Positions 35,854-45,326 are shown, numbered from the stretch's first letter. The stretch is DNA of 64,000 nt from Pandoraea apista (GCF_001465595.2 NZ_CP013481.2:4836001-4900000), one strand, 5' to 3'. Numbers and translations: made by a program. The notes: generated by a model from the sequence alone, not told the origin.

Positions 35854-35877
35854 GGCGCACAATACGTCTTGTGCGCC
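35854..35877. terminator. perfect 9-bp hairpin between hglS and amaB
   Basis: GGCGCACAA (35854-35862) pairs with TTGTGCGCC (35869-35877) over a 6-base loop. No T-run follows on the plus strand, so it may attenuate rather than fully end hglS transcription, or act as an operator. Confidence 0.45.
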
Positions 35878-35951
35878 TGTGCCGCCCGCTCACCAGCCGA
35901 CACCGGTGAACGGCACCGGCGGCCAACACTGAATTCCATAGGGGTATCAAC

Positions 35952-37451
35952 GTGAACGCAACTTCCATCCTCAACGAACTGGGCATTGCCAAACTGGCCG
36001 AAGCCGGCGATATCGCCGTGCATTCGCCGATCGACGGTGCACTGATCGGCCGCGTGGCCAGCGCTTCGGTCGCCGACGCACAAGCCGCACTCGCCCGCGC
36101 GCACACGGCGTTCACCGCATGGCGCAACGTGCCGGCGCCGCGTCGCGGCGAACTGGTTCGCCTGCTGGGCGAAAAGCTGCGCGAGCGCAAGCAGGCACTG
36201 GGCGCACTGGTCACGCTCGAAGCCGGCAAGATCCTGCAAGAAGGTCTGGGCGAAGTCCAGGAGATGATCGACATTTGCGACTTCGCCGTCGGTTTGTCGC
36301 GTCAACTGTACGGCCTGACGATCGCGTCGGAGCGTCCGGGGCACCGCATGGCCGAGACGTGGCATCCGATGGGCGTGTGCACGGTCATCTCCGCCTTCAA
36401 CTTCCCGGTGGCCGTGTGGTCGTGGAACGCCGCGCTCGCCCTCGTGTGCGGCAACGCCGTCGTGTGGAAGCCTTCGGAGAAGACACCATTGACCGCACTG
36501 GCCGTCAACAAGCTGATGGAAGAGGTCATTGCCGAATTCGGTGACGCGCCGGAAGGTTTGACCTCGCTCGTCATCGGGGGCCGCGAGGTGGGCGAGGCAC
36601 TGGTTGCCGATCCGCGCTCCGCCATCGTGAGCGCCACGGGCAGCACGGAAATGGGCCGTAAAGTGGGTGTGGAAGTTGCGCGCCGCTTCGGCCGCTCGAT
36701 CCTGGAGCTGGGCGGCAACAATGCCGGTATCGTCACGGCAAGCGCCGACATGGAACTGGCCCCGCGCGGCATTCTGTTCTCGGCCGTGGGCACCGCCGGC
36801 CAACGCTGCACCACGCTGCGTCGCCTGTTCGTGCATGAGAGCGTCTACGACAAGACGGTCGAGCGCCTGAAGACGCTGTACGGCAAGGTCTCCATCGGCA
36901 ATCCGCTTGAGCGCGGCACCCTGATGGGCCCGCTGATCGACGAAGGCGCATTCAAGCGCATGCAGAACGCCCTCGATCAGGCACGCGCGCAAGGCGGCAA
37001 GGTCACGGGCGGCGAGCGCTATACGGTCGCCGGCGCAGAGAACGGCTTCTACGTGAAGCCCGCCATCGTCGAAATGCCGTCGCAAACGGAGGTCGTGCTG
37101 ACCGAAACGTTCGCCCCGATTCTGTACGTGCTCAAGTACAGCGACTTCTCGGAAGCCATCGACGGTAACAATGCCGCATCGCACGGTCTGTCGTCGTGCG
37201 TGTTCACGACCGACCTGCGCGAGGCCGAGCGCTTCACGTCGTCGGCCGGTAGCGACTGCGGCATCGCCAACGTCAACATCGGCCCGAGCGGCGCCGAAAT
37301 CGGTGGTGCATTCGGGGGCGAGAAAGAAACCGGCGGTGGCCGCGAGTCGGGCTCCGATGCGTGGAAGGGCTACATGCGCCGCGCCACCAACACCGTGAAC
37401 TACTCTTCCGCCCTGCCGCTCGCGCAAGGCATCGACTTCTCGATCGAGTGA
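35952..37451 (+). CDS. amaB: L-aminoadipate semialdehyde / piperideine-6-carboxylate dehydrogenase (ALDH7, antiquitin)
   Basis: 499 residues, an NAD+-dependent ALDH7-family aldehyde dehydrogenase. Seen: ISAFNFPVAVWSWNAALAL, the general-base Glu in SILELGGNNAGIV, the catalytic Cys (residue 286) in GTAGQRCTTLRRL, and the ALDH7-specific C-terminal run GGEKETGGGRESGSDAWK. Antiquitin enzymes oxidise 2-aminoadipate 6-semialdehyde, in equilibrium with piperideine-6-carboxylate, to L-2-aminoadipate. The genes either side act on the next two intermediates. A GGGGTATC stretch precedes the ATG but no strong ribosome site is obvious. Confidence 0.92.
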   Translation: MNATSILNELGIAKLAEAGDIAVHSPIDGALIGRVASASVADAQAALARAHTAFTAWRNVPAPRRGELVRLLGEKLRERKQALGALVTLEAGKILQEGLGEVQEMIDICDFAVGLSRQLYGLTIASERPGHRMAETWHPMGVCTVISAFNFPVAVWSWNAALALVCGNAVVWKPSEKTPLTALAVNKLMEEVIAEFGDAPEGLTSLVIGGREVGEALVADPRSAIVSATGSTEMGRKVGVEVARRFGRSILELGGNNAGIVTASADMELAPRGILFSAVGTAGQRCTTLRRLFVHESVYDKTVERLKTLYGKVSIGNPLERGTLMGPLIDEGAFKRMQNALDQARAQGGKVTGGERYTVAGAENGFYVKPAIVEMPSQTEVVLTETFAPILYVLKYSDFSEAIDGNNAASHGLSSCVFTTDLREAERFTSSAGSDCGIANVNIGPSGAEIGGAFGGEKETGGGRESGSDAWKGYMRRATNTVNYSSALPLAQGIDFSIE

Positions 37452-37614
37452 AGTCGCGCTAACAGGCCCCGGCGTCGCACATTCCAATGCGCCACGCCAA
37501 TGGGCTGCTTCAACGTCTGTCAGCACCGGGCGCGTCGTGCCAACACGGCAGAGGCGTCCGGCGCCGCCTCTCCCGGTCGCCGAATTCCGTCACGCTTTTT
37601 GTAGCGAGGCCCTC

Positions 37615-38820
37615 ATGTACGCATTCACCTCCCCTTTCGCCAATCCGGCAGGTTCGCCGATTCGCGAACTTTTCAAATACCTCGCCGAGCCGGGCATGAT
37701 TTCGTTCGCGGGCGGGTATCCGGCGAGCGACCTGTTCGACGTTGACGGTCTCGCAGCGGCACAGGCACGTGCCTTCGCCGAGCCGACGCGCTGCCTGCAA
37801 TACGGCCCGACCGACGGTCTCGCCGAACTCAAGGCCCAACTCATCTCGTTGATGGCCTCGCGCGGTGCCCCCTGCACTACCGAAGAACTGCTGGTGACGA
37901 CCGGCTCGCAACAAGGGCTCGACCTGCTGTTGCGCGTGATGGTCGCGCCGGGCGATGTCGTCGTGACCGAGCAACCGGCGTATCCGGCAACCTTGCAGGC
38001 GTTGCGACTGCAACAGGCGAAGATCGTGACGGTGCCCGTCGACGCCGATGGCCTGAACGTCGATCACCTGAGCGCACTACTGCGTGAAGGCAAGATTGCC
38101 GTACCGAAGTTGCTGTACACGGTGCCCACGTTTGCCAATCCGACAGGCGCGACGCTCTCGCGCGAGCGTCGCGTCGCGCTGTTGAAGCTGGCGTTGGCGT
38201 ATCGGTTCGTGATCGTGGAAGACGATCCCTATGGCGACTTGCGATTCACCGGCGAGGGCGTGCCCACGCTGCTGGGTCTGACGGCCGAGGTGCCGGGCTC
38301 GCGCGACTGGGTGGTGCACTTCTCGAGCCTGTCGAAGATCGTTGCGCCGGGGCTGCGGGTGGGTTGGACGGTCGCACCGCCCGAGATCGCGCGTCGCTGC
38401 GTGGTTGCCAAACAGACCGTCGATCTGTGCAGCGTGCCGTGGACGCAAGCCGTCGCGGCCGAGTATCTCGCGGCAGGGGCGTTGACACGGCATCTGCCGA
38501 AGATCACCGAAGCGTATCGCCTCAAGTGCGACGCCATGTGCGGCGCACTGCGCGACAAGCTGGGCGATGCGATTCAGTTCCATGCACCGCTGGGCGGAAT
38601 GTTCGTGTGGGCGCGTCTCGCCGCCGTGAAGACGAGCGAGTTGCTGCCGCATGCGATTGCCGAGAAGGTGTTGTTCGTGCCCGGCACGGCGTTCTTCGCC
38701 GAGCATGCCGACGAAGCATCGCTACGGCTGTCGTTCGCCGCACCGGCAGTCACGGCGATTGAAGACGGTGTGGCGCGGCTGGCTCGCGCGATGCGCGCGG
38801 CCGGTCGGCAAGCCGGGTGA
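37615..38820 (+). CDS. PLP-dependent aminotransferase, probable 2-aminoadipate transaminase (LysN-like)
   Basis: 401 residues, fold-type I aminotransferase of the MocR/AadAT branch without an HTH. The PLP lysine is in HFSSLSKIVAPGLRVGW; other marks are MISFAGGYPASDLF, LVTTGSQQGLDLL and VEDDPYGDLRF. LysN and human AADAT share this arrangement and convert 2-aminoadipate to 2-oxoadipate. Downstream of amaB and in a set with hglS, this fills the missing middle step. Substrate is not provable from sequence; broad-specificity kynurenine/aromatic transaminases look similar. GAGG lies 7 bases before ATG 37615. Confidence 0.85.
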   Translation: MYAFTSPFANPAGSPIRELFKYLAEPGMISFAGGYPASDLFDVDGLAAAQARAFAEPTRCLQYGPTDGLAELKAQLISLMASRGAPCTTEELLVTTGSQQGLDLLLRVMVAPGDVVVTEQPAYPATLQALRLQQAKIVTVPVDADGLNVDHLSALLREGKIAVPKLLYTVPTFANPTGATLSRERRVALLKLALAYRFVIVEDDPYGDLRFTGEGVPTLLGLTAEVPGSRDWVVHFSSLSKIVAPGLRVGWTVAPPEIARRCVVAKQTVDLCSVPWTQAVAAEYLAAGALTRHLPKITEAYRLKCDAMCGALRDKLGDAIQFHAPLGGMFVWARLAAVKTSELLPHAIAEKVLFVPGTAFFAEHADEASLRLSFAAPAVTAIEDGVARLARAMRAAGRQAG

Positions 38821-38845
38821 GCAACCGCACGCCGGGTCAGCCCCC

Positions 38846-38878
38846 GGCCCTCGCGACACGGCAGTCATGACGAGGGCC
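38846..38878. terminator. hairpin between convergent aminotransferase and aldehyde dehydrogenase genes
   Basis: GGCCCTCG (38846-38853) and CGAGGGCC (38871-38878) pair over a 17-base loop in the 107-base convergent gap. No T-run, so a bidirectional terminator is only possible. Confidence 0.35.
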
Positions 38879-38927
38879 TCGCCCACCGTCCCCGGGGAAG
38901 GTTTGGCGAGGCTCCCGATGTTTGCGC

Positions 38928-40382
38928 TCAGAGCTTCACGCAGACGTTACGCAGTTCGGTATAGAACTCGAGCGAGTGAACCCCGCCCTCGCGACCGATG
39001 CCCGATTGCTTCGCGCCACCGAACGCCGTGCGCAGGTCGCGCAGGAACCAGGCGTTGATCCAGCAAACGCCGACCTCAAGCGCCGCCCCCATGCGATGCG
39101 CGCGGCTGACATCCGATGTCCAGACCGTCGCCGCAAGACCGTAAGGCGTGGCGTTGGCCATTGCGATGACTTCCTCTTCCGTATCGAACGGCGCGATATG
39201 GCAGCACGGCCCGAAAATCTCTTCGCGAATGACCGAGGCCGTCTCCGGCAGGCCGGTCCAGATGGTCGGCTGCACCCACGCGCCGTCTTTCATCGACGCC
39301 GGCATGTCGGGCACCCCACCGCCGGTGACGATCGTTGCCCCTTCCTCGCGCGCCTTGGCGTAGTACGACAGCACCTTCTCGCGATGCACCTGCGAGACGA
39401 GCGGGCCGAAGTTCGTGCCTTCGGCATACGGATCGCCCAGCTTCAGCGCCTCGGCACGCTCCTTGAGTGCGGCCACGAAGCGCTCGAAGATCGGGCGTTG
39501 TACGTACACGCGCTCCGTGCCCAGACACACCTGACCGCTGTTATCGAAGCTCGAACGGGTAATGCCCGCGACGGCCTTCTCGAAGTCGGCATCCGCGAAC
39601 ACGATACCGGGGTTCTTGCCCCCCAGCTCGAACGACACCGGACGCACGCCATTCGCGGCCGCCTTCATGATCGCCTCGCCCGTGCGCGTTTCGCCTGTGA
39701 ACGTAATGCCGTTCACCCCCGGATGCTCGGTCAGGAACGCACCCGCCGACTCGGGACCAAAGCCGTGTACCACGTTGTAGACACCCGGCGGCACGCCGAC
39801 TTCGTTCATCACCTCGCCCAGCAGGGTGGCCGTAGCGGGCGTCTCTTCCGACGGCTTCACTACGACCGTATTGCCAAACGCCAGCGCCGGGCCGACCTTC
39901 CACGTCATCAGCAGCAGCGGCAGGTTCCACGGACACACCACGGCGATCACGCCACGCGGCGTACGCACCCCATAGTTCAGCGCGTTGCCGCCGTCGGGTG
40001 TCGTCATCGCAAACGACTCGGTCGGCACGTTCTTGATCATGTCCGCGAACACCTTGAAGTTCGCGGCGCCGCGCGGAATGTCGAGATGGCTCGCCAGACC
40101 GTGCGGCTTGCCGGTGTCCGCGATCTCGGCGGCCAGGAAGTCGTCGAAACGGCGATTGATGCCATCGGCCACGGCATGCAGCAACTCCACTCGCTGCGCG
40201 ACCGTCATCTTGCCCCACGGCCCTTGTAGCGCTGCGCGCGCGGCGCGCACTGCGGCGTCTACCTCGGCGCGACCGGCTTCGTGCACGTGTCCGATCAGGC
40301 TGTTGTCTACCGGATTGCGGTTCTCGAAGGTGCGGGGGCTGGAAACCCACTCACCGTTGATGAAGTTCTGGAAATCCTTCAT
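38928..40382 (-). CDS. 2-hydroxymuconic semialdehyde dehydrogenase (XylG/DmpC type)
   Basis: 484 residues, NAD+-dependent aldehyde dehydrogenase. Much of the sequence follows XylG/DmpC: GPWGKMTVAQRVELLHAVADG, SHLDIPRGAANFKVFADMI, CPWNLPLLLMTWKVGPAL, the general-base Glu in VSFELGGKNPGIVFAD, the catalytic Cys in NSGQVCLGTERVYV and the ending REGGVHSLEFYTELRNVCVKL trimmed. It would oxidise 2-hydroxymuconate semialdehyde to the dicarboxylate (4-oxalocrotonate branch). 2-Aminomuconate semialdehyde dehydrogenases are close relatives and cannot be excluded. No meta-pathway partner is adjacent; the nearest ring-cleavage module is 11 kb to the left. Divergent GntR gene next door. Confidence 0.88.
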   Translation of the reverse strand: MKDFQNFINGEWVSSPRTFENRNPVDNSLIGHVHEAGRAEVDAAVRAARAALQGPWGKMTVAQRVELLHAVADGINRRFDDFLAAEIADTGKPHGLASHLDIPRGAANFKVFADMIKNVPTESFAMTTPDGGNALNYGVRTPRGVIAVVCPWNLPLLLMTWKVGPALAFGNTVVVKPSEETPATATLLGEVMNEVGVPPGVYNVVHGFGPESAGAFLTEHPGVNGITFTGETRTGEAIMKAAANGVRPVSFELGGKNPGIVFADADFEKAVAGITRSSFDNSGQVCLGTERVYVQRPIFERFVAALKERAEALKLGDPYAEGTNFGPLVSQVHREKVLSYYAKAREEGATIVTGGGVPDMPASMKDGAWVQPTIWTGLPETASVIREEIFGPCCHIAPFDTEEEVIAMANATPYGLAATVWTSDVSRAHRMGAALEVGVCWINAWFLRDLRTAFGGAKQSGIGREGGVHSLEFYTELRNVCVKL

Positions 40383-40605
40383 GTCTCACTCTCGTTCTGT
40401 CGGTTACTTCGGGACGGGGGCTGCCATGCCCGGACGGCGTAATGCATGCAGTCCGGGCATGTCGTGCGCCGCGCCGCGTACCCGTTAAGGGCGCGATGGG
40501 TACCAGCAAAGGCGACGGCGGCAGCCGTATGGAGCACACGATAAATCCACGGCCGGGCGCGCGTCAACATTTTCTCGAGAATTTTTATTTATCTCGATTT
40601 TTTGA

Positions 40606-40641
40606 CGATTTTGCGAAAATCGCGATGAAGCTGCTTATAAT
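40606..40641 (+). promoter_or_regulatory. GntR promoter with overlapping dyad
   Basis: TATAAT (40636-40641) is a perfect -10 with TTGCGA (40611-40616) 19 bases upstream. CGATTTT (40606-40612) and AAAATCG (40616-40622) form a dyad over that -35. The 288-base spacer (40383-40670) between the divergent dehydrogenase and GntR genes is otherwise gene-free. The dyad is a good candidate for the GntR operator. Confidence 0.55.
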
Positions 40642-40670
40642 CTCGGCACCTTCCCCGAACTGCCCCACGC

Positions 40671-41408
40671 ATGCACAGCCCGACCCTGTCTTCCGCCCCG
40701 ACGGCCGACGCCACACTGGCGCAAAGCGCCTACATGCGCCTGCGCAGCGACATTGTCGAGGGACGGCTCGCGCCGGGCGAGAAGCTGCGCGTCGAGCACT
40801 TGAAGGACCGTTACGAGGTGGGAGCGGGAACGCTGCGCGAAGCGCTGGCGCTGCTGGTGGCCGACGCGCTCGTCGTACAGCACGGGCACCGCGGATTTCG
40901 GGTGACGCCCATCTCGCTGGCCGACTTCATCGACATTACCGAGACGCGCGTGCAGTTGGAGACCGAGGCGTTACGCCAATCGGTCTCGCTGGGAGACGAC
41001 ACATGGGAGGCCGATCTGACGAGCGCGTTTCACCTGCTCTCGCTCGCCGAAGAACGGCTGGGGGACGGGCAACGTGGGGATGTCGGCCAGTTTGCCGAGT
41101 GGGAAGCCCGTAATCGTGCGTTTCATGAAGTGCTGATCCGGGCCTGCCCGTCGCGCTGGCTGCATCACTTTCTGGCAATTCTCTATCGTCAGTCAGAGCG
41201 CTACCGGCGTTTGTCCATCACGCATCAACCGGTGCCGCGCGACGTTCACGAAGAGCATCGGGCGATCTTCGACGCCTGCCTCGCTCGCGACGCCGACAAG
41301 GCGTCTGCGCTGCTTGCCGCTCACATTCGCAAGACGCTTGAGGCGGTGCGCGAATTACCCGACGCCGTCATCAACGCCGGGACGGCGCCGCTCGCACCGG
41401 TTCGCTGA
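40671..41408 (+). CDS. GntR-family (FCD) transcriptional regulator
   Basis: 245 residues. Winged helix about 18-85 (AYMRLRSDIVEGRLAPGEKLR, GAGTLREALALLVADALV, GFRVTPISLADFIDI) and FCD domain with metal-type histidines (NRAFHEVLIRACPSRW, EEHRAIFDACLAR). No clear Shine-Dalgarno before the ATG. It is divergent from the hydroxymuconic-semialdehyde-type dehydrogenase and probably controls it, presumably sensing a carboxylic-acid intermediate. Confidence 0.9.
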   Translation: MHSPTLSSAPTADATLAQSAYMRLRSDIVEGRLAPGEKLRVEHLKDRYEVGAGTLREALALLVADALVVQHGHRGFRVTPISLADFIDITETRVQLETEALRQSVSLGDDTWEADLTSAFHLLSLAEERLGDGQRGDVGQFAEWEARNRAFHEVLIRACPSRWLHHFLAILYRQSERYRRLSITHQPVPRDVHEEHRAIFDACLARDADKASALLAAHIRKTLEAVRELPDAVINAGTAPLAPVR

Positions 41409-41429
41409 GCCGCCGGGGCTGCGCCCCGA

Positions 41430-42596
41430 TCAACGCGGCAAACTATCGCGCACGATCTGCGCGAAATAGCGTGCACCGAGCGGCAGAATCGCATCGTTGA
41501 AGTCGTAGCAGGCGTTATGCAACGGAATCGCGCCCGGCTCGTCGCCGGTACCGTTGCCAATGAACGCGAAGTTGCCCGGCACATGCTGAAGGAATACGCC
41601 GAAGTCCTCCGACGCCATGACCGGCGCCACCTCGGCATCGACCATGGCCTCCCCGGCGACCGCCTGTGCCGCACGAATCGCGAGCGCCGTATTGTCAGCC
41701 CGGTTCACCGTCGGCGCAAACTCATGCGTGTACTCGAACTCGCAATGCGCGCCGTGCATTGCACACACTCCCATGCAAATGTCGCGCATGCGTGTCTCGA
41801 GTAATTGCTGCACGTCCGGTGTGTAACTGCGCGTGTCGCCCTTGATTACGACGTTCGTGGGAATCGCGTTGCGAATCCCGTCAGTGATGAATTCCGTGCA
41901 CGACACGACCGCCGACAAGCCAGGATCGACACTGCGCGACACCACCGTTTGCAGCGCCACGACGATTTGCGCACCGATCACCAGCGGATCGACGCCCATG
42001 TGCGGACGCGCCGCATGCGTGCCCTTGCCGCGAATACGGATGACGAAGTTATCTTCACTCGCCATGATGCCGCCAACACGCGTGGCAATGCGTCCCGCCG
42101 GGATGCCCGGCATGTTGTGCACGCCATAAATGGCATCGATGGGGAAACGCTCCAGCAGCCCGTCGGCAATCATCGCCTTCGCGCCGCGACCGTGTTCTTC
42201 CGCAGGCTGGAAGATGAAGCGCACCGTGCCTTTGAAGTCGCGCGACTCCGCCAGCAGTTTCGCCGCGCCAAGCACCATCGACATATGGCCGTCGTGCCCG
42301 CAGGCGTGCATCTTGCCCGGCACTTGCGACGCGTATTCGCGCGCCGGTGCCTGCTCGGTGATCATCAAAGCGTCCATGTCGGCGCGAATGCCGATAGCGC
42401 CGCCGCCGTCTCCTACCCGCAGATTCGCCACGATGCCGGTGCCGCCGATACCGCGATGCACTTCCAGCCCGAGGCTTTCAAGAATCGTTGCAACGGTCTG
42501 CGACGTGCCGACTTCCTCGAAACCGGTTTCCGGTTGACGATGAAACGCGTGCCGCCATCCCGTCAGCGCCTTGGCGAAATAGATGTCCTGCGTCAT
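41430..42596 (-). CDS. M20D-family amidohydrolase (hippurate hydrolase / N-acyl amino acid hydrolase type)
   Basis: 388 residues. M20D metal-site signatures: AIGIRADMDALMI, KMHACGHDGHMSMVLGAA and FIFQPAEEHGRGAKAMI, with the catalytic Glu pair in PAEE, plus the dimerisation domain about residues 185-300. The family hydrolyses N-acyl or N-benzoyl amino acids (hippurate to benzoate plus glycine) or indole-acetyl conjugates. AAGGAG precedes ATG 42596 by 6 bases. In a region rich in aromatic acid genes, a role in releasing an aromatic acid is plausible but not shown. It converges with the GntR gene (21 bases). Confidence 0.9.
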   Translation of the reverse strand: MTQDIYFAKALTGWRHAFHRQPETGFEEVGTSQTVATILESLGLEVHRGIGGTGIVANLRVGDGGGAIGIRADMDALMITEQAPAREYASQVPGKMHACGHDGHMSMVLGAAKLLAESRDFKGTVRFIFQPAEEHGRGAKAMIADGLLERFPIDAIYGVHNMPGIPAGRIATRVGGIMASEDNFVIRIRGKGTHAARPHMGVDPLVIGAQIVVALQTVVSRSVDPGLSAVVSCTEFITDGIRNAIPTNVVIKGDTRSYTPDVQQLLETRMRDICMGVCAMHGAHCEFEYTHEFAPTVNRADNTALAIRAAQAVAGEAMVDAEVAPVMASEDFGVFLQHVPGNFAFIGNGTGDEPGAIPLHNACYDFNDAILPLGARYFAQIVRDSLPR

Positions 42597-42699
42597 GCGA
42601 AGCTCCTTTGTTTGTGCCTTTGCATGTGCCTGCTGTGTTCGATGATGACATCAGCGCGACAGTCACGCCTGTGGGCGCAGCGCGACCGACCCCGCCGAT

Positions 42700-43431
42700 T
42701 CACCCGCGAACGCCGGGCGATATTTCGTCTCGCAGCAGATCGAGGTAAGCGCGCATGGTCGCAATGCGTTGCGCCCCAATGCGTTGGGCCTTCAATGTCG
42801 TCAGCCCTTCGCTCAGCCGAAGCAGCTTGGTTTCGAAATGATCGAGGGCAAAGCGACGGTCGTCGAGACTGCGGTGCTGAGCGAACGGATCGAGCGGGTC
42901 GTACAAACGCGAGCCGGTGCGACCGGCCACATAGAAGGTACGTGCGATGCCGATGGCGCCGATGGCATCGAGACGGTCGGCATCGCGCAACACGCAGGCT
43001 TCGCGCGAACGAGGCGCGATACCCGCCGAAAAGCTATGTGCCTCGATAACATGCGCCGTCGCGTCGATGCGCGCCGGCGTCCATCCCAGCGTATGCAGAA
43101 CGTTGCTCGCTTTCTCCGCGCAGAGCCGCGATGCCTGAGCACGCCGCGGGTCTGTCTTTTCGACCTGAACGCAATCGTGCAGCAGCGTCGCCACGGCCAG
43201 CATCTCGAGATCGACGCCCGCCTCGTCGGCCGCAATCTCCGTCACCAGCCGCCACACACGAATCAAATGCGCCTCGTCGTGCGAGCCGTCTTCGCGATTG
43301 TCGTTGTCGTCAGCCCTTTCACTCTGTGCATCCGCAGTACGCAGCGACACATCCAGCGTGTCGAGCGCGGCGAGGACGACCTCGTCATAGGGCGAGAAGG
43401 CTTGCGCCAGTAGCGTAGTCGATGCGTTCAT
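42700..43431 (-). CDS. HD-domain metal-dependent phosphohydrolase (YedJ-like)
   Basis: 243 residues. HD signatures: the first His in DEAHLIRVWRLVTEI, the His-Asp pair in TLLHDCVQVEK, a His in AHVIEAHSFSAG and the last Asp in LRDADRLDAIGAIGIAR. This arrangement is that of the YedJ group, predicted nucleotide or phosphate-ester hydrolases. A polar insert (DNDNREDG) lies near residue 45. No strong ribosome site is visible upstream. It lies downstream of ssb beyond a terminator, so it is probably transcribed separately. Confidence 0.8.
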   Translation of the reverse strand: MNASTTLLAQAFSPYDEVVLAALDTLDVSLRTADAQSERADDNDNREDGSHDEAHLIRVWRLVTEIAADEAGVDLEMLAVATLLHDCVQVEKTDPRRAQASRLCAEKASNVLHTLGWTPARIDATAHVIEAHSFSAGIAPRSREACVLRDADRLDAIGAIGIARTFYVAGRTGSRLYDPLDPFAQHRSLDDRRFALDHFETKLLRLSEGLTTLKAQRIGAQRIATMRAYLDLLRDEISPGVRG

Positions 43432-43508
43432 GACAATTGTTTTTTCATTGCGCCTGTTCGGCCTTTTGCGGTCGCCGCGCCTCGCCTCCGATCACGGCGA
43501 AAAGCAAA

Positions 43509-43541
43509 AAGCCCCGCAGACGCCAAGTCCACGGGGCTTTG
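43509..43541 (-). terminator. rho-independent terminator of ssb
   Basis: On the minus strand AAAGCCCCG (complement of 43533-43541) pairs with CGGGGCTTT (complement of 43509-43517) over a 15-base loop and runs into TTTTTGCTTTT. It lies 25 bases after the ssb stop. Confidence 0.85.
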
Positions 43542-43565
43542 TTCTGAGAGAACCGAGAGGGTTCC

Positions 43566-44072
43566 TCAGAACGGAATATCGTCGTCCATGTCGTCGAAGC
43601 CGCCGCCCGATTGCTTGGCCGGCGCTTGCTGGCGGCCAGCGCCACCGCCTCGCGAATAGCCGCCACCGCCGCCGCCTTCGTCACCACCACCGCCGCCGCG
43701 CGAGTAGCCACCGCCACCGCCGCCGCCACCTTCACCGCCACGGCCACCCAGCATCTGCATCTGGTCAGCCACGATTTCCGTGCTGTAACGGTCCGTGCCG
43801 TCCTGCGCCTGATACTTGCGCGTGCGGATACGGCCTTCGATATACACCGACGAGCCCTTCTTCAGGTACTCGTTGACGATCTCGGCGAGACGGCCGAAGA
43901 ACGACACGCGGTGCCATTCCGTCATTTCCTTGAACTCGCCGGATTGCTTGTCCTTGTAACGGTCGGTCGTCGCCAGACGAATGTTCGCGACCGCATCGCC
44001 GCTTGGCAAATAGCGGACTTCGGGGTCGGCGCCAAGGTTACCGACCAGGATCACTTTGTTGACTGATGCCAT
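43566..44072 (-). CDS. ssb: single-stranded DNA-binding protein
   Basis: 168 residues. The OB fold (about 1-110) has [25 protein letters not shown] trimmed to family core, [25 protein letters not shown] and the dimer/tetramer strands. Residues about 112-155 are a glycine-rich disordered linker with YSRGGG repeats. The C-terminal tip DMDDDIPF is the acidic partner-binding peptide. GGAGAAAG precedes the ATG. It is 30 bases downstream of an MFS gene on the same strand. Confidence 0.97.
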   Translation of the reverse strand: MASVNKVILVGNLGADPEVRYLPSGDAVANIRLATTDRYKDKQSGEFKEMTEWHRVSFFGRLAEIVNEYLKKGSSVYIEGRIRTRKYQAQDGTDRYSTEIVADQMQMLGGRGGEGGGGGGGGYSRGGGGGDEGGGGGGYSRGGGAGRQQAPAKQSGGGFDDMDDDIPF

Positions 44073-44102
44073 AAAACTTTCTCCGGTATTGCTGAAATCC
44101 GA

Positions 44103-45326
44103 TCAGGATTGACGAGGCGCTGGCGTCCTCATCGGTGCGGCGATTATAAGCCACACGAAAGCCCCGGCTGCACATGTGATGAATATTGCGTTTTGACCGT
44201 AGTGGGTCATCAGATAACCCCCTAGTGCCCCGCCGCAGAACAACCCCAGTGCCTGCGTCGTATTGTAGACACCCACCGCCGCGCCCTTGCGCTGCCCTGG
44301 TGCGAGCTTCGACACCAGCGACGGCTGCGACGCCTCAAGCACGTTGAAGCCCAGGAAGTACACGAACAGCACCGTTGCGATCACGCCCACCGTCGGCGGC
44401 AACCCGCCCAGCGCCGCCTGCGCGATCGCCACCAGGGCAATCGCCGAGAGCAGCACAATCTTCATCTTCCCGCGCTTCTCGGCCGCAATGATCGCCGGCA
44501 CCATCGCCACGAACGACAGCCCCATCACCGGCAGATAGATCTCCCAATGCTGAGCCACCGGCAAGCCCGCTGCCACCAGCATGCGCGGCATCGCCACGAA
44601 AAGCGCCGTCTGCGTGGCATGCAGCACGAATACGCCGAAATTCAGACGCAGCAGTTCCGGGTTATGCAACACCTCGGAGAATGGCGCCGGCCCCGCCTTG
44701 GGATGCACCGGCGGCGTGGGCACCACCCACAACACCACGAAAATCGCCAGCACGGCCAGAATGCCGATGGCCGAGAACAAGCCGCTCATGCCTAGCCAGT
44801 GATACAGGAACGGCGCGCACACGATCGCCACCGCAAACGACACACCAATGCTGCCGCCAATCATCGCCATTGCTTTCGTGCGATTCTCGTCGCTCGTCAG
44901 GTCGGCCACGCAGGCCATGACCGCGGAGGAAATTGCCCCCGCGCCCTGAATCGCCCGGCCGACGATGATCCACATCAGATCATGGGCCAGCGCAGCCACG
45001 AGCGAGCCGATCGCGAACACGATCAGGCCGAAGATGATCACCGGCTTGCGTCCCAGCCGGTCAGACGCCCAACCGTACGGGATATAGAGCAGCGACTGCG
45101 TCAGGCCGTAAATGCCGATCGCCAGTCCAACGAGGAAAGTGTTGTTGCCGCCCGGAATCGTCTGAGCGAACACCGAGAACACCGGCATGATCAGGAACAG
45201 GCCAAGCATGCGCAGCGCGAAAATCCCCGCGAGCGACGCACTCGCGCGCACTTCTAGCGGGGTCATGCGGCCGCCGCGGCCGCGTGTCGTGGCAGGGGAA
45301 GCGGAAGTCACGGAATCGGTCGACAT
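44103..45326 (-). CDS. MFS transporter (YajR-like drug/sugar exporter family)
   Basis: 407 residues from ATG 45326, where AGGA lies 5 bases upstream; the frame is open far upstream but that sequence is Arg/Gly-rich and non-conserved. Twelve helices: [23 protein letters not shown] (helix 1), [19 protein letters not shown] (motif A), [24 protein letters not shown] (helix 4-5). It resembles the short YajR-type proton-driven exporters lacking the C-terminal YAM domain. Function unknown. It sits between uvrA (divergent) and ssb, an arrangement that looks conserved in Burkholderiales as far as I know. Confidence 0.85.
   Translation of the reverse strand: MSTDSVTSASPATTRGRGGRMTPLEVRASASLAGIFALRMLGLFLIMPVFSVFAQTIPGGNNTFLVGLAIGIYGLTQSLLYIPYGWASDRLGRKPVIIFGLIVFAIGSLVAALAHDLMWIIVGRAIQGAGAISSAVMACVADLTSDENRTKAMAMIGGSIGVSFAVAIVCAPFLYHWLGMSGLFSAIGILAVLAIFVVLWVVPTPPVHPKAGPAPFSEVLHNPELLRLNFGVFVLHATQTALFVAMPRMLVAAGLPVAQHWEIYLPVMGLSFVAMVPAIIAAEKRGKMKIVLLSAIALVAIAQAALGGLPPTVGVIATVLFVYFLGFNVLEASQPSLVSKLAPGQRKGAAVGVYNTTQALGLFCGGALGGYLMTHYGQNAIFITCAAGAFVWLIIAAPMRTPAPRQS

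Noticed and set aside
43620..43745. GGC/GCC-rich repeats that look like a repetitive element
   Set aside because: They encode the glycine-rich linker of SSB; low-complexity coding, not a mobile or CRISPR repeat.
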